DNA of 64,000 nt from Malachius bipustulatus (GCA_910589415.1 OU342631.1:60912598-60976597); one strand, 5' to 3'; numbered from the stretch's first letter, positions 42,536-54,207 are shown. Translations and numbers: made by a program. Notes: generated by a model not told the origin, from the sequence alone.

Positions 42536-43990
42536 TTTTTTTATTGAAGATGCACATGCACTGCTGGGAGCGGTGTATGAGCGGAGATGTCGATTCACGT
42601 TGGCCTTGAATCGCTGCAGGTTGTATACTTCGGGAAACACGCCCTTTGGAATGCTGTTCCAAAGTGATGCGGTTCTATACATAAAAAAGTCTGAAATACG
42701 GTGGTACGAGGTGTAACGAGCTGAACCTGATATGGATGAGCGTCTGCGGCTCGATATGTGTTTCAGCCAGGTCTCGTTCTAGGTGGGATCAAACGGGCCA
42801 CATCTTTTGAACACTTTTCATAAAAATATCTGTAAAACAGACTCAGGTCAGCTACTCTATTTCGATGTTCGAGAGTGTCTAAATTTTTTTGTCAAATCTG
42901 GGTCCCCAATCAATTGGATGGCTCTTTTCTGAATAGAGTCGAGTAATCTCAGCGTATGTTTAGGAGCTGAGCTCCAAACATGTGAGCAGTACTCCAAGGA
43001 TGATCGGATGTGAGCCTGGTATAGGAGGAGAAGCTGTTGCGGTTTATAGAATTTCTTCGTGCGGAAGAGTGTTCTAAGTTTTTGAGAAGCACTCTTAGCC
43101 AGAAACATGATCATGCCAAGATATGTTCAATCCGAGACTCACTCCAAGTAAACTATGAGATGACGCTGGAGTAAGAGAGTGTCCCGCCATCACCATATCT
43201 GGCTCCAAAACGTTCGTCTTTTTGGAGAAGATGACTGCTTGGGTTTTTACAGCATTAAATTGAACTTGGTTTCTATCGCCCCTAGCGAGAATGTTTTTTA
43301 TATCTTTGTTAAGAATGGCTACTTCTTGCCCCTGCGAGTCTGTACGTCGATGGCAGATCGATACGCATCTAACGTATAAGAAGATATGAGGGTACTGTCG
43401 TCGGCAAAACTGTATATTGGATTTTTTGTTGTTTCAAGCTAGTCATTGATAAATAATATAAAAAGAGTCGGAGATAAAATGGATTCCTGGAGGCACACCG
43501 GCATTGATGGAAAATGTCTCAGAAAGAACTCCATCCACTGCCACCTGTAATGAGCGATCTCCGAGATAACTCGCAAGCCACAAGCAGAATTTCTCGGACA
43601 TGCCATAAGCCTGCAGTTTTGCCAACAGTTCATCATGAAATATCAAGCGCAACCCCTCGAGACTCGCCGTGGTTCTCGATTGCGCTGCTCCACATCTCGG
43701 TGACGTAGGTGAGGAGGTCCCCAGTTGACCTCTGTTTGCGGAATCCGTATTGGCGGTCGCTGATTATATTAGCTCCTTCCAAGTACTTTAAAAGATGTTG
43801 GTTAATAGCTTTCTCCATAATCTTGGATAGTACTGAAAGCAGTGCCATTGGTCGATAGTTATTTGGTATAGTCTTTTTGCCTTTCTTGGGAATAGGTTGG
43901 ATCCGTGCACATTTCCAGCAGGAAGGAAATATTTCCTTTTTATAAGACAGATAGTTTAGTTATTTGTAGAGAACCTTAAACAAAATATTA
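42536..43990 (-). pseudogene. 5'-truncated, degenerate jockey-like LINE copy (antisense)
   Basis: Same family as the LINE at 49198-59209. On the minus strand it runs from RT (SYKKEIFPSCWK, NNYRPMALLSVLSKIMEK, YGFRKQRSTGD, VALDIS), through the palm region (frameshifted near 43500), to the thumb segment RSSLEYCSHVWSSAPK. It ends in the 3' UTR motif GTGCATCTTCAATAAAAAAA. It is broken into at least three frames. It shows the sequence that the other copy would have without its 56608-59105 insertion. Confidence 0.88.
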
Positions 43991-44085
43991 CATTTACATA
44001 CAATATAACAATAATAACAATAATAACAATAATAATAAACATTCTTCGGTATGCAGTCGATCGAGTAGCACGGGAATAATTTGCT
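43991..44085. repeat. AAC/AAT microsatellite
   Basis: ATAACAATAATAACAATAATAACAATAATAATAAA-type low-complexity sequence lies between two LINEs (about 44006-44040). It could be the tail of an antisense element. Confidence 0.7.
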
Positions 44086-44204
44086 CTGTGTTGTTAAATG
44101 AAAGTTGTGGGTGCTTAATATTGAATTTTTCGTTTGCACAGTGAGTAGAACAGGCTTTATTTTGGGTATACCTACTATAATATAGTTATTGTTGGATAAT
44201 CATC

Positions 44205-44870
44205 ATGTCTTTAACAAGAGATCAGTTAAATGAATTGAAGGGAACAATTAAATCTACCATTGTTGATTTATTCAGAGATGAGGATTTTTTATCGAGTATA
44301 TTTGATAAGATACTAACAACCAAACAAAGAAATTAAAACTGAAATCCAGTCTTGCCGACTCGAAAATGATAAATTAAAAACAGAAATAGGTTTGTTGAAA
44401 TTAAAATCAGCTGAAAATGAACAATTTTCTAAGAGAAAAAATGTTCGCATTGTCGGTCTTAGTGTCTTAGGATAGATAATGACAAAGATGTACCTATGCT
44501 GGTGGATAGATTTGTGGCTGAACGATTAAAGTTGAAATTGAATTCAAGCGACATTGAATCAGCTTATTGCATACGTCCTCGCAGGTCCACTTCACAGGAT
44601 GTCCAGATTAAAACTGTACTTATTAAATGTGCTTCTGTGGGTATTCGTAATCTGCTTCTTCAATCCAGGAAATTACTAAAAGATACTAAAATCGTCATGT
44701 ATGAAGACTTAACAAGGGAACGACATACTGTTCTAAAGGCAGCAATGAAGAAGTTTGGTAATAAGAATACCTGGACTATGGGTGGCAAGGTGAAGGTGAA
44801 GTTTAATGGTCAGGTGCACACTATAAAGTCTGTTTTGGATGTTGCATCTATTACCAAGTCTGATGGGTGA
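44205..44870 (+). pseudogene. ORF1 of the L2/Crack-like LINE (broken)
   Basis: ATG at 44205 opens MSLTRDQLNELKGTIKS. The frame stops near 44336 and continues in other frames through a Lys/Glu-rich, coiled-coil-like stretch (about 44330-44440) and RKNVRIVGLS. The last 124 codons (from 44496) are open and contain SAYCIRPRR and RERHTVLKAAMKKFG. This resembles the RNA-binding ORF1 (Transposase_22/L1-ORF1-like) used by some LINEs. At least two frameshifts inactivate it. Confidence 0.7.
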
Positions 44871-45617
44871 ATTTCGTATTTAACGAGCAATTATTGACCA
44901 GTAGTGAACTGATACTATCTTCTATTCACATTATTTTGATATTGCATTTTATTTTTATTTCTCTTTCACGATACCTTGTATTACTGTTAATCTTTAATTT
45001 AATCTTATCGATATTTTTGTATTGTAATCATTTGGTTCGACTAATTTGTGTTTCTATCCTGATTTTTGTTCTGTTTGAATTGTTCCATTCTAGCTTGTTG
45101 TAATATATTAACCCAACAATATAGGTAGCGCCAATGAAATTAATGAATATTTCATTAACACTGTTCCGGAAATGACGCCAGATGACTCGTTAATTCCTTA
45201 TTACAGCAAAGAAGTTTTGTCATCAGTAAAAACTTGGCTAGGGTTTCATACTGTAGGTAAGTGAGATTGAAGTACTGAAAATTGTTTCTGCGTTGAGATC
45301 CAGAGCTGTAGGTGCTGATGCTATTAGCATTGACGCCATTAATTTGTGTATGCCTTATACCAAGTCTGATGGGTGAATTTCGTATTTAACGAGCAATTAT
45401 TGACCAGTAGTGAACTGATACTATCTTCTATTCACATTATTTTGATATTGCATTTTATTTTTATTTCTCTTTCACGATACCTTGTATTACTGTTAATCTT
45501 TAATTTAATCTTATCGATATTTTTGTATTGTAATCATTTGGTTCGACTAATTTGTGTTTCTATCCTGATTTTTGTTCTGTTTGAATTGTTCCATTCTAGC
45601 TTGTTGTAATATATTAA
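44859..45617 (+). repeat. Duplicated linker with a displaced ORF2 fragment between copies
   Basis: The block at 44856-45113 (ACCAAGTCTGATGGGTGA onward) recurs at 45358-45615. Between them, 45114-45360 is a near-identical copy of 46796-47040, the RT start of the same element, including its frameshift. The displaced copy differs at one position (TTGAGATCC versus TTGAAATCC). The pattern is A-C'-A'-...-C. Confidence 0.9.
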
Positions 45618-45688
45618 GGTACCTATTTCATAATACTTTACGATACATCTGTGCCTACTTATTATGTTTTTTATTAATACATGAAAAT

Positions 45689-46945
45689 ATGACATTATTC
45701 TACGGCCATTTAAATGTCCGATCATTATCAAGGCATCATGGTGCAGTTGTAAATATAATTCTGGATTACAATTTTGATGTCTTCGGCATGTCCGAAACTT
45801 GGCTGAGCTCCGATGTACCTGATTCATTGTTGGCGGTGACTGGTTATAACATATTGCGATTTGATAGGGAGGGTAGAGGAGGGGGAGTTGCAATTTATTT
45901 AAAATCTTCACTTAAATACACTGTGGTTAGTACTTCCAAAGAAATTACTCAGCTCTGGATTCGAATCGACGCACATCCCTTAAAACTAGCTTACTGTGTT
46001 GCCTACCGAAGTCAGATAGATAATTATAAAAAAATTTTTGATGTCTTTACACATAATTTTCTTGAAGTTAATTCGACGGTAGATAAAGTCATATGTATGG
46101 GTGATTATAACGTGGATTTACTTGTACAGGACTATCAATCCGAATATGTTTTAAATTTGTTTGATAGCTTGGACCTTACCCAGCTGGTAGATCAACCGAC
46201 AAGGATAACACAGAATAGTGAGTCTCTTTTAGACTACCTAATAGTGTCGGACAAAGGTTTAGCTTTGGAAGTGGGAGTCCATTCGGTGGTCGATGTTGCT
46301 GATCATCAACTTGTCTGTTGCAGAATGAATGTATCGTTAGAAATGCAGCACCCACCGACCATAACTTATCGTAATTACAAAGGTGTAAATATTGACATGT
46401 TTGAATCTCATCTAAGGGCCATTCCATGGCGAAATATTTTCGATATTGACAACATCGATGGAAAGGTAGACTTTTTGACCGCTAATGTTCTTACTTTACT
46501 TGATTGGCATGCCCCTTTAACTACCGTTCATAAAACAAATAAAACTCCTCCTTGGCTTACAGCTCACATACAAGCTATGATTGCTGATAGAAACAAGGCT
46601 CACAAGAAATATAGGGCATGCAGATGTGATGAACATTGGCGGTCATACAAAATATTGCGTAATATGGTTAACACTGTTATTAAAAATGAGAAAAGAAGCT
46701 ACTATGATAGTGTTTGTAGGGATGTTAGCCAGAGAAATGTTTGGAAAATAATTAAACGACTTAACCTTAAAAAAAATAAAAATATACAGCTTCCCAACAA
46801 TATAGGTAGCGCCAATGAAATTAATGAATATTTCATTAACACTGTTCCGGAAATGACGCCAGATGACTCGTTAATTCCTTATTACAGCAAAGAAGTTTTG
46901 TCATCAGTAAAAACTTGGCTAGGGTTTCATACTGTAGGTAAGTGA
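45689..46945 (+). pseudogene. LINE ORF2, endonuclease domain
   Basis: Met at 45689 (MTLFYGHLNVRSLSR) starts the AP endonuclease domain: NVRSL (Asn), SETWLSS (Glu), GGGVAIYLKSS, CMGDYNVDLL, and the DVADHQLV region with the terminal Asp-His. The domain is complete. The linker region (LTAHIQAMIADRNKAHKKY) follows. The frame ends at 46945 by a one-base deletion just after FHTVGK; reading resumes one frame over with EIEVLKIV. It would nick target DNA for RT priming. Confidence 0.85.
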
Positions 46946-46973
46946 GATTGAAGTACTGAAAATTGTTTCTGCG

Positions 46974-48029
46974 TTGAAATCCAGAGCTGTAGGTGCTGAT
47001 GCTATTAGCATTGACGCCATTAATTTGTGTATGCCTTATCTTGGTCCATATATTACACATGTAATAAATTTTGCGATTGAGGTCTCTACTTTTCCAAGCA
47101 TGTGGAAGCAAGCGCTTATAAAGCCCATTTCTAAGACAACGAATGCCAAGGTTTTGGGTGATTTGCGTCCCATAAGCATTTTACCTGTCTTATCCAAGAT
47201 TCTTGAAAAGATCTTGTGTAGACAACTGGCAGAAAATTTGCATAGTAATGATATTGTGTCGCCTTTTCAATCTGGTTTCAGGTCAAAACATAGCTGTGCC
47301 ACTGCGCTCCTGAAGGTCACCGATGATATTTTCGACGCCTGGGATAAGGGAAAACTTACTACCCTTGTATTGCTTGACTTTTCTAAAGCTTTCGATACTA
47401 TTAACCATAAACTACTCATATCAATACTGCATTATATTGGACTTCAAGATTTAGCTATTTCCTTGCTTTCAAGCTACCTCACCAATAGATATCAAAAAGT
47501 TGAATTTATGGAGAGCGTTTCTGATAGTTTGCCTGTAAAAAGAGGAGTTCCTCAAGGATCTATATTGGGTCCACTATTATTTAGTTTATATGTGTGTGAC
47601 TTGCCAAGATTACCTGTTTCCTGCATGCAGCATTTTTATGCAGATGACACACAATATTATCTCTCGTTTTTTCCTCAAGAAAGTAATCAGGCCGTTGCAG
47701 CGATCAACTTTGATCTAGACCGCTTGCTGCAATATACAACCAGACATTGTTTGATGCTTAATTCAGGAAAGTCGTCGGTCATCACTTTTGGCAGTACAGC
47801 TTCTAGAATCGCATTTAATTCTCGTCATAAAGACGAAATAAAATTAGATGACAATTCTTTGAAACAAGAAACCTGTGTAAAAAACCTTGGTCTCTTTATT
47901 GATCAAGATTTGCGATTCACGGAACACATTAGTCACTGCTTAAGAAACGCTTATGGTAGATTGAAATTTTTATATGAACTTAGGTCGTCACTCAACACTT
48001 CACTAGGGCTACACTGTGCAATTCCCTGA
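46974..48029 (+). pseudogene. LINE ORF2, reverse transcriptase domain
   Basis: 351 codons covering the RT fingers and palm: GADAISIDAIN, LRPISILPVLSKILEK, FQSGFRSKHSCATAL, LLDFSKAFD (catalytic Asp), RGVPQGSILGPLLF and FYADDTQYY (catalytic Asp pair). The frame is lost at about 48027, where another indel shifts reading after LGLHC. Catalytic residues are intact, so decay is recent. Confidence 0.87.
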
Positions 48030-48058
48030 TTCTTTCACAGCTAAATTATTGTGATTCG

Positions 48059-48481
48059 GTGTATGGTCCCTGTTTGAAACATAGTGACCGTTATCGTGTT
48101 CAGAGGTTGCAAAACTGCTGTCTGCGTTTTATCTACGGTCTGAGAAAGTATGATCATATAAGTCATAAACTTAAATGCGCTGGCTGGCTGAATATGATTA
48201 ATAGGAGGATTTTCCACAGTACTTGCCAATTTATGAGAATTTTGGCTGATAAAACTCCTCCTTATCTGTTTTCTAAATTGCGCTTTCGTACAGATGTGCA
48301 TACGCTTAATTTGAGATTTAAAGGCTTGCTTACACCACTTATGCATAATACACAGTTGTATAAGAGATCATTTTCCTACAATGCTGTGAAATATCTCAAT
48401 GCTGTACCACAAACATTGAAACATCTTAACTGGAGGACGTTTCGTAAAAGACTTTTTGATCAGTTGTATGCTGTCCAGTGA
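48059..48481 (+). pseudogene. LINE ORF2, C-terminal domain
   Basis: 140 codons in a third frame (YGPCLKHSDRYRVQRLQN, CLRFIYGLRKYDHIS, ending FRKRLFDQLYAVQ). This is the helical C-terminal domain after the RT thumb in CR1/L2-like LINEs. A 3' UTR with a TTTTG microsatellite (about 48663-48690) follows, and then the ATT tail. Confidence 0.8.
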
Positions 48482-48873
48482 GTCGGGTTGCTTTCGGACT
48501 CGTTGAGATTTTCTTTTTTTTACCTATAGGTAGTAACTTACATGAAGCCTTGTTATGATATTTAGTTATTATGATTTTGTTATTATAATTTTGATGTGGA
48601 GCGATGTAGTTGGGGTGGTATAGTTTGTAATAGGTAATTCTGATTATCTGTCAAAATGTTTATGTTTTGTTTGTTTTGTTTTGTTTTGTTTAACTTTGTC
48701 GAGCCGAAGATTGACTGATGCCGGGGTTTTTTCAAGGTTAGATGGAATAACAGAGCGAAGACACGTCTTTAATCTGAATCTCGCCTTTTTCTTCCATTTT
48801 CTGTATAAGTAGTAATCTTATATTGTATCTTACATTTTGTTTAAAACAATTGTTAAAATGGAGGAAATAAAGT

Positions 48874-48908
<35 letters not shown>

Positions 48909-49188
48909 ACTTAATAATATCAGCAATGGTTAACATAATTATGGTAGCTTTACCTATCTGTTAGGTGCTTTTCAACTTCATTGATCAATCTGAATGTTAT
49001 GAACTGCATCCTGCTCTTCTTACCATTGATTTCCTTATTCTTTACCCTTCCATCTTCAGCTCTACAACCGTTCCTTTTCTGCTGGAGTTTTGATTCAATA
49101 AAAACCTGAATTAAATTATAATTTCTGGTTTTTGACGCGTAATATTTCACTTACACTTACGAGGGATTTAAGTTTTTTATTGTTTCGT
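48909..49188. other. Unassigned sequence between two LINEs
   Basis: A minus-strand 66-codon frame (48950-49150, KYYASKTRNYNLIQVF) has a Lys/Asn/Arg-rich composition. It has no recognisable domain and no convincing splice signals. It may be host DNA between insertions. Confidence 0.35.
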
Positions 49189-49197
49189 ATTATTGTT

Positions 49198-49716
49198 CTT
49201 TATAGTAATTTATCTATATAATCTTCACGGACTTCTTCATCAGTGAAGTTTGAGAATTTAAGCCAGTTGATGTTATTATGTACACATTGAAATCGCCTAG
49301 GATGGATATCTCGGCTCTTGGGTATTTTATCTGTATGAAGTCAACAGTTTTTGTCAGGGAAAAAAGTGTCCTATACGATGTATCGCTGGGTGGTCGGTAT
49401 AAACAACAAATAAATCTCGTTGTTTGTCGGTCTGTTATCCTAAGCCACATGACGTCGAAGTCAAGGGGCTCAAAGACTTCTTCACGTAGGCAGGAGAAGT
49501 CACTTCTGACAAAAATGCCAATTACGAAGTTAAGTCTAAATCGGGAATGAAAGTCATATCCTGGATAAATATAATTAACTGTGCTTGACGACGCTTGGAC
49601 TTTTGTTTCGCCCAGTGCTAGAATGTGAGGTTTATTTGCCAGAAGATGTTGATGTACTGAATTGATATTCGTGTTTAAACCTCTAATATTACAAAAGTCG
49701 ACTATAAATTTTCACA
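49198..49716 (-). pseudogene. Inverted endonuclease segment of the jockey-like LINE
   Basis: On the minus strand from about 49716: FCNIRGLNTN (catalytic Asn), LALGETKV (catalytic Glu), FVRSDFSC, RFICCLYRPPSDTSYR, SILGDFNV and INWLKFSNFTDEE. This is the N-terminal two thirds of an AP endonuclease. The C-terminal third (SDH motif) is missing at the inversion joint. The frame is nearly open with minor shifts. Confidence 0.85.
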
Positions 49717-50349
49717 TTCTGGAGGTATAAATCTGCTAAATGGGAAGAACTCAGGGAATATTATCGAGATTTTCCATGGAGGAGTGTTTGTTTCGGCTCT
49801 AATGATCCATCTGTTTGTGCTAGGGAAGTTGCTCAAGTCATCCTAACAGGCATGGAAGCCTACATTCCCTTTTCAAAAAAACAGCCCTCAAACAGCAAAA
49901 CTTGGTTCAACAAAAGATGCAAGGAAGCTGTCGCCTCCAAACAACTGGCTTTTCGCCAATGGCGAAAGAGCCCCGACGGCATAAACCACCACAATTTCAT
50001 CCTTGCTCGAAACAGATGCAAGGAAATAATAGATCAAACCAAGGAAACTCACAACCAAAGAATTAGGAACAAACTTCTCTCCTGCCCTAACGGTTCGAAA
50101 TCTTTTTGGTAGGTAAATAAGGCAGTCAGCCAGAACTTCACCAGATCCACGATTCCACCACTTACACGGGCAGACGGGGCCATCGCATCTACGGCTAAGG
50201 AGAAGACGAACTTGTTGGCGGGAGTGTTTTCTTCATACTCTTCCGTCGACTTTCAGGGAAGAACTCCGCCAATGATTCCTTCCGTAGAGCCCAAAATGTC
50301 AGACATTGTTTTCCGACAGCGTGTCATAAAGCGCATTATGTTACCCTTA
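49717..50349 (+). pseudogene. Jockey-like LINE, linker between endonuclease and RT
   Basis: Reads WRYKSAKWEELREYYRDF, then from 49852 MEAYIPFSKKQPSNSKTWFNKRC...ARNRCKEIIDQTKE, stops at 50110 and continues with frameshifts (LLAGVFSSYSSVDF-like) to IMLPL at the Harbinger insertion. This is the typical region preceding the RT in jockey-like LINEs. Confidence 0.8.
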
Positions 50350-50853
50350 TGCCCGGTTGTTCAAAAAATAATTGCCAATTAATCTGAGATTAATCTATGA
50401 TTAAGCAACAGGTATTGGGTCAAGGAGCGAATAATCTATGATTAATTAAAGATTATTCTAATAATCAACTCCGGAGATAATCATAGATTAATCAATGATT
50501 AAGGATCATTTCGGTTGTTCAAACACAAATCTTTGATTAATCATTCGTAAATCAATAATTATTGTAATTATAGAAATTTGATGATTAACTGTCAATTGTA
50601 GTAGGTTTTAAAGTAATTTATTAGATATTTCTTGCATAAATATTAAAGTTTATTAATTTCTTCTTGTTTATAAAGTGTGTTTGTGTTTTTTTATTTATAA
50701 AGTTTAAATTAGTTGTAAATTACATTAGGAAAATATCCAATTAATAAACTTGAAATGGAATCAGATCTATCTTCACTGAGTGACTTCGAAGAAGAATAGG
50801 AATTACCTTTACGAAAAGTTCGTGTTATAAGAGAAAGAAAAAATCCTTTTGAA

Positions 50854-51834
50854 ATGTTCGATGAATTTGAATTTAAGCAACGATATCGCTTAAATAAAGC
50901 GACAGTAACTGCTCTGGTTCACGAATTCGGGGATTTATTACAGGTTAGAACTAACCGAAACAAGCCAATAGATACACTAGGGCAGATCTTGATTACGTTG
51001 AGATTTTATGCGACGGGTGCATTTCAGCAGTTGGTAGGTGATGATATGAATATACATAAATCTACGGCATGTCGAATAATTCACTCTGTCACAAGAAGAA
51101 TCGCATCATTATCTCACAGACATATTAAGATGCCAGAAACAGCGGAAGAATTGGCCGAAGTACGAGCAGGTTTTTACCAAATTGCTGGATTTCCCAGGGT
51201 GATTGGAACTGTCGACTGCACCCACATAAAAATTCAGTCACCTGGGGGACCCAATGCTGAATTGTATCGCAACAGGAAAGGCTACTTTTCTTTAAATGTT
51301 CAGTGCATATGTGATGCAAATTTAAAGCTACGCAACATTATTGCTAGATGGCCTGGATCAGTTCACGACAGCACCATTTTCAACGATTCCCATACACCAG
51401 CTGAATTCAATCTCGGCAGATATGAAAATGGATTCCTTCTAGGAGATAGCGGTTATGCTAGCAGGCAGCATCTTCTGACGCCATTACTGAACCCGACAAA
51501 TAGAAGTGAAGAGGAGTACAACAGAGCCCACATTCTTACAAGAAATACCATCGAAAGATTTTTTGGTGTACTGAAGCGTAGGTTTCCATGCTTACAAAAT
51601 GGGCTGCGACTGAAACTGCAGAGGATACCTGCTGTGATTGTAGCTTGTGGTGTGCTATATAATATCTGTAAGGGACAAAATGATGAATTAGATGAAAATA
51701 TTGGTGAAGTATTTAATGAGGATGACCATGAACGTGTAGACGAAATACCTCAAGCTAATTTACATGGGCTCCAAAATCAAAATCAAAATTATGCTGTTCG
51801 CAATGCAATAATTGCAACTGTTTTTAGAAGGTGA
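50854..51834 (+). CDS. Harbinger (HARBI1-like) DDE transposase
   Basis: 326 aa from the ATG at 50854. N-terminal helix-turn-helix-like region (LNKATVTALVHEF, STACRIIHSV). DDE catalytic core with Asp121 (GTVDCTHIKI), Asp198 (LGDSGY) and Glu234 (NTIERFFGVLKRRFPCL), plus the family motif GSVHDSTIF. Length is near the HARBI1 norm (about 350). An in-frame ATG lies upstream at 50755 (MESDLSSLSDFEEE), but TAG at 50797 ends it after 14 codons. The native N-terminus is therefore probably truncated by a nonsense mutation, or translation starts at 50854. The enzyme cuts and pastes the element at TWA sites and needs its SANT partner for nuclear import and DNA recruitment (family knowledge). Confidence 0.93.
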   Translation: MFDEFEFKQRYRLNKATVTALVHEFGDLLQVRTNRNKPIDTLGQILITLRFYATGAFQQLVGDDMNIHKSTACRIIHSVTRRIASLSHRHIKMPETAEELAEVRAGFYQIAGFPRVIGTVDCTHIKIQSPGGPNAELYRNRKGYFSLNVQCICDANLKLRNIIARWPGSVHDSTIFNDSHTPAEFNLGRYENGFLLGDSGYASRQHLLTPLLNPTNRSEEEYNRAHILTRNTIERFFGVLKRRFPCLQNGLRLKLQRIPAVIVACGVLYNICKGQNDELDENIGEVFNEDDHERVDEIPQANLHGLQNQNQNYAVRNAIIATVFRR

Positions 51835-52113
51835 CACTACATTAGAACACTACATATTAAATGTTTTTTTTTAAGAGGGACCATCGGTAATCACCGTGAA
51901 GATATAAGACGCAGTCGTTTTACTCTCGTAATTATTGGCTTCGAGAACTATTATAGCCCATATGGCCATACCACAAGTTTTAAATTATTGAATAGTTTTG
52001 AATAGACGAACATAATATTCGTGGCCTGGTGAAAAGCGATTATATAATAATAAAAAATTCCATATAATATGTTATAAACAAATAGTTTGTATTATTGTTA
52101 AAATAAAAACAAA

Positions 52114-52150
52114 TTAATTAATTAATTAATTAATTAATTTATTTATTTAT
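52114..52150. repeat. TTAA/TTTA microsatellite
   Basis: TTAATTAATTAATTAATTAA followed by TTTATTTATTTAT, inside the Harbinger between its two genes. Confidence 0.9.
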
Positions 52151-52599
52151 ATCAAATTTGCCCAACAGACGCTAGTCCAATTACAGGACAAATAAAAACA
52201 ATACATTTGTGATAATTCACTACGTAAGTATTACAAAATGGTATACATTAGTGTTTACTCCGATGTTTAAAAAATCCAAATTAATAATAAAGCAAAAAGA
52301 AAAACAAGCAAAAACCTACATAAATCATAATTACCCACATACCAAAAAACAAGAAATATCATAAATAGAACTAACAAAATTAAGTAAACAAATAAAAATT
52401 ATTTTCATTCTCCCCTTTACGAAAGTGTAACTTTCTGTCTTGATAAGACGACCGAAAGCGAAAGTAAAACATCCTAGGTGATAGGTTGCTAGGTGGTTGC
52501 TAGCTATGAAAAACTTTCGTGGCCTGGACAAAAAAGTAGAAATGCCAGTTTGAATAACGTTTATTTAGATGGAAAATTAAATGTAAAACTGCAATAAAA

Positions 52600-52671
52600 A
52601 ATTCCAGTAAATCTTTCTGGAACATACAAATAATTATTATTGTATGTTCCAGAAAGATTTACTGGAATTTG
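52600..52671. repeat. Perfect 31-bp hairpin between the convergent Harbinger genes
   Basis: Arms 52600-52630 and 52641-52671 (AATTCCAGTAAATCTTTC and complement) pair without mismatch around a 10-nt loop of A and T. It sits within a non-coding stretch flanked by inverted CATTCTCCCCTT (52406-52417) / AAGGGGAGAATG (52890-52901). It could therefore be the core of a small nested MITE; no target duplication was found. Confidence 0.85.
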
Positions 52672-53054
52672 CAGCTTCTTGAATGAAATTCATTTTGAAC
52701 TAAACTACGATCAAAGATTCTAAAATTATAGCGGTACAGAGTTTTAAACTTGACAGTGTCATAAATTAATAATTTAAAACTATCGTTACTATGGTAATGT
52801 TAAAAACATGGCACCTTATAATAATTCCATTGTTATCACTGAGTCGTATTATTTTACTAATTTCTTCTTAATCCGGGGTTCAATATGGCAAGGGGAGAAT
52901 GAAAAGTTTAATACATTACACGCTACGAAAGCTCTTTCAGGTGCTCGGAGTTTTTAAATACCCTCGGCTACGCTACGCTTTGCCTCGGCTATTCAAAAGA
53001 CCTCGCACCTAAAAGTGAACTTTCGTAGCTTGTAATGTAAATAACTATAATTAT

Positions 53055-54207
53055 CTATTGCAACTTATTTATTTCTAATTTAAGTTTTTTTGCCGTCAAG
53101 TTGTGTAATATTCTTTTGCTTTTCAGTTCAAATTTTGCGACTTCCAATTTTTTTAAATAAAATTGGTGTCTAATGGCTTGTGTGTTAAGGGGCCTTCTTA
53201 GCACTCGAGCTTGAAGATTTTTATTGTTTTTATTGGACTTTTTCTTTAATTGTGGCTTCGGGTTAGGAATAATGGGCTCTGGGTGAGATATTAGTGCAGG
53301 TTTCAGGTGTGATTTTAGTACATCCTCTTGGATTGCATCAGGTAGATTAAAACCACTAGTTGATGGGCCAGGTTTGGTAGGATCGAATGACCATTCTGGG
53401 AGATATGATAGGTCAGGTTCATTGATAGGAGAAAGATCTTTCTCAGCTAGAAATATATTGGGAATTAAAAAATAGACAGTTCTTATTAAATTTATGTGTA
53501 TGGTAGTTACAGAAATACACTGCGGCACTGTCATACTCATTGGTAAGCGGCGTCGCTTGACCTGCAAGTACTGCCAGTAACTTCTCTTGTTCTTGGGTGA
53601 CACTTGCCACCGAGTCAGTCCCACCTCCAGTTTTAAATATCTCTTTCTTCAAAATGAAACAGTTAATTAACATAGATATCCAAAATTGATGCTCAAAAGT
53701 GATTATATGAGTTAATTATGTAGATATACCTTCTGAGTAGCAGCTGCTTGCTGTGCGGAAGCAAGTTTCTGTTTATAGCTCTCTTGCTGCAAATTCAGTC
53801 AAATGAAAAAATATCAAAAAAGTCAGAATACTAGCTTACATGTTCATCCGCAATTTTGCACTTATTTGTGCGCTTATAAATGTTGTACAGAACTCGGAGT
53901 TGCTGCTCTGTTCGTATTTCGGAGTCTGCACAACAATTATATTCGTCCACTATTCTGGACCACGCCTGCTTTTTTTATCTACAAAGAAAGTCTTTGTCGA
54001 CTTATTTTCCACTATTTCAACGTATCTGGAAGGAAAAGAAGACATAGGTAATGGAAAAACAGGAAATTGGAAAGTGGAACCAGAATGCAAAGGCAAAGTC
54101 TTGTGAGATGTCAGAAGCTTATTAGATGGCAATTTCACTTACTTTCCAACAATGCAAAATAATCTTTGCTTCTCTTGCTCTGAAAAATTGCTTCGTTTCT
54201 TCTCCAT
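53055..54207 (-). CDS. Harbinger Myb/SANT-like accessory protein, five exons, one frameshift
   Basis: Exons inferred on the minus strand: 54207-54143 (ATG, MEKKRSNFSEQEKQRLFCIVG), 54025-53840, 53786-53730, 53646-53511 and 53446-53055. Introns have GT...AG borders (GTAAGTG, GTAAGC, GTATAT, GTAACT). Exons 1-2 give a Myb/SANT helix set (FSEQEKQRLF, YVEIVENK, AWSRIVDEYN). Exon 3 is QQESYKQKLASAQQAAATQK; exon 5 ends in a Lys/Leu-rich helix (KKLKLEINKLQ). Total exon length is 836, one short of 279 codons. The missing base is in the A7 run after FFVDK in exon 2, where A8 restores the family frame. Without it the protein stops early. It normally binds TIR DNA and carries the transposase into the nucleus. 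Confidence 0.82.

Larger units (their letters stand above)
44086..48908 (+). mobile_element. L2/Crack-like LINE, rearranged and frameshifted
   Basis: The order is ORF1 (44205-44870), linker, a duplicated/rearranged block (45114-45617), endonuclease (45689-46945), RT (46974-48029) and C-terminus (48059-48481). The 3' UTR ends AATAAAGTTC followed by an ATT tail at about 48877-48908. The short-repeat tail, APE endonuclease, RT without RNase H and absence of a PHD-type ORF1 suit the L2/CR1/Crack/Daphne group; the exact clade is not settled. At least four lesions make it non-functional. Confidence 0.85.
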
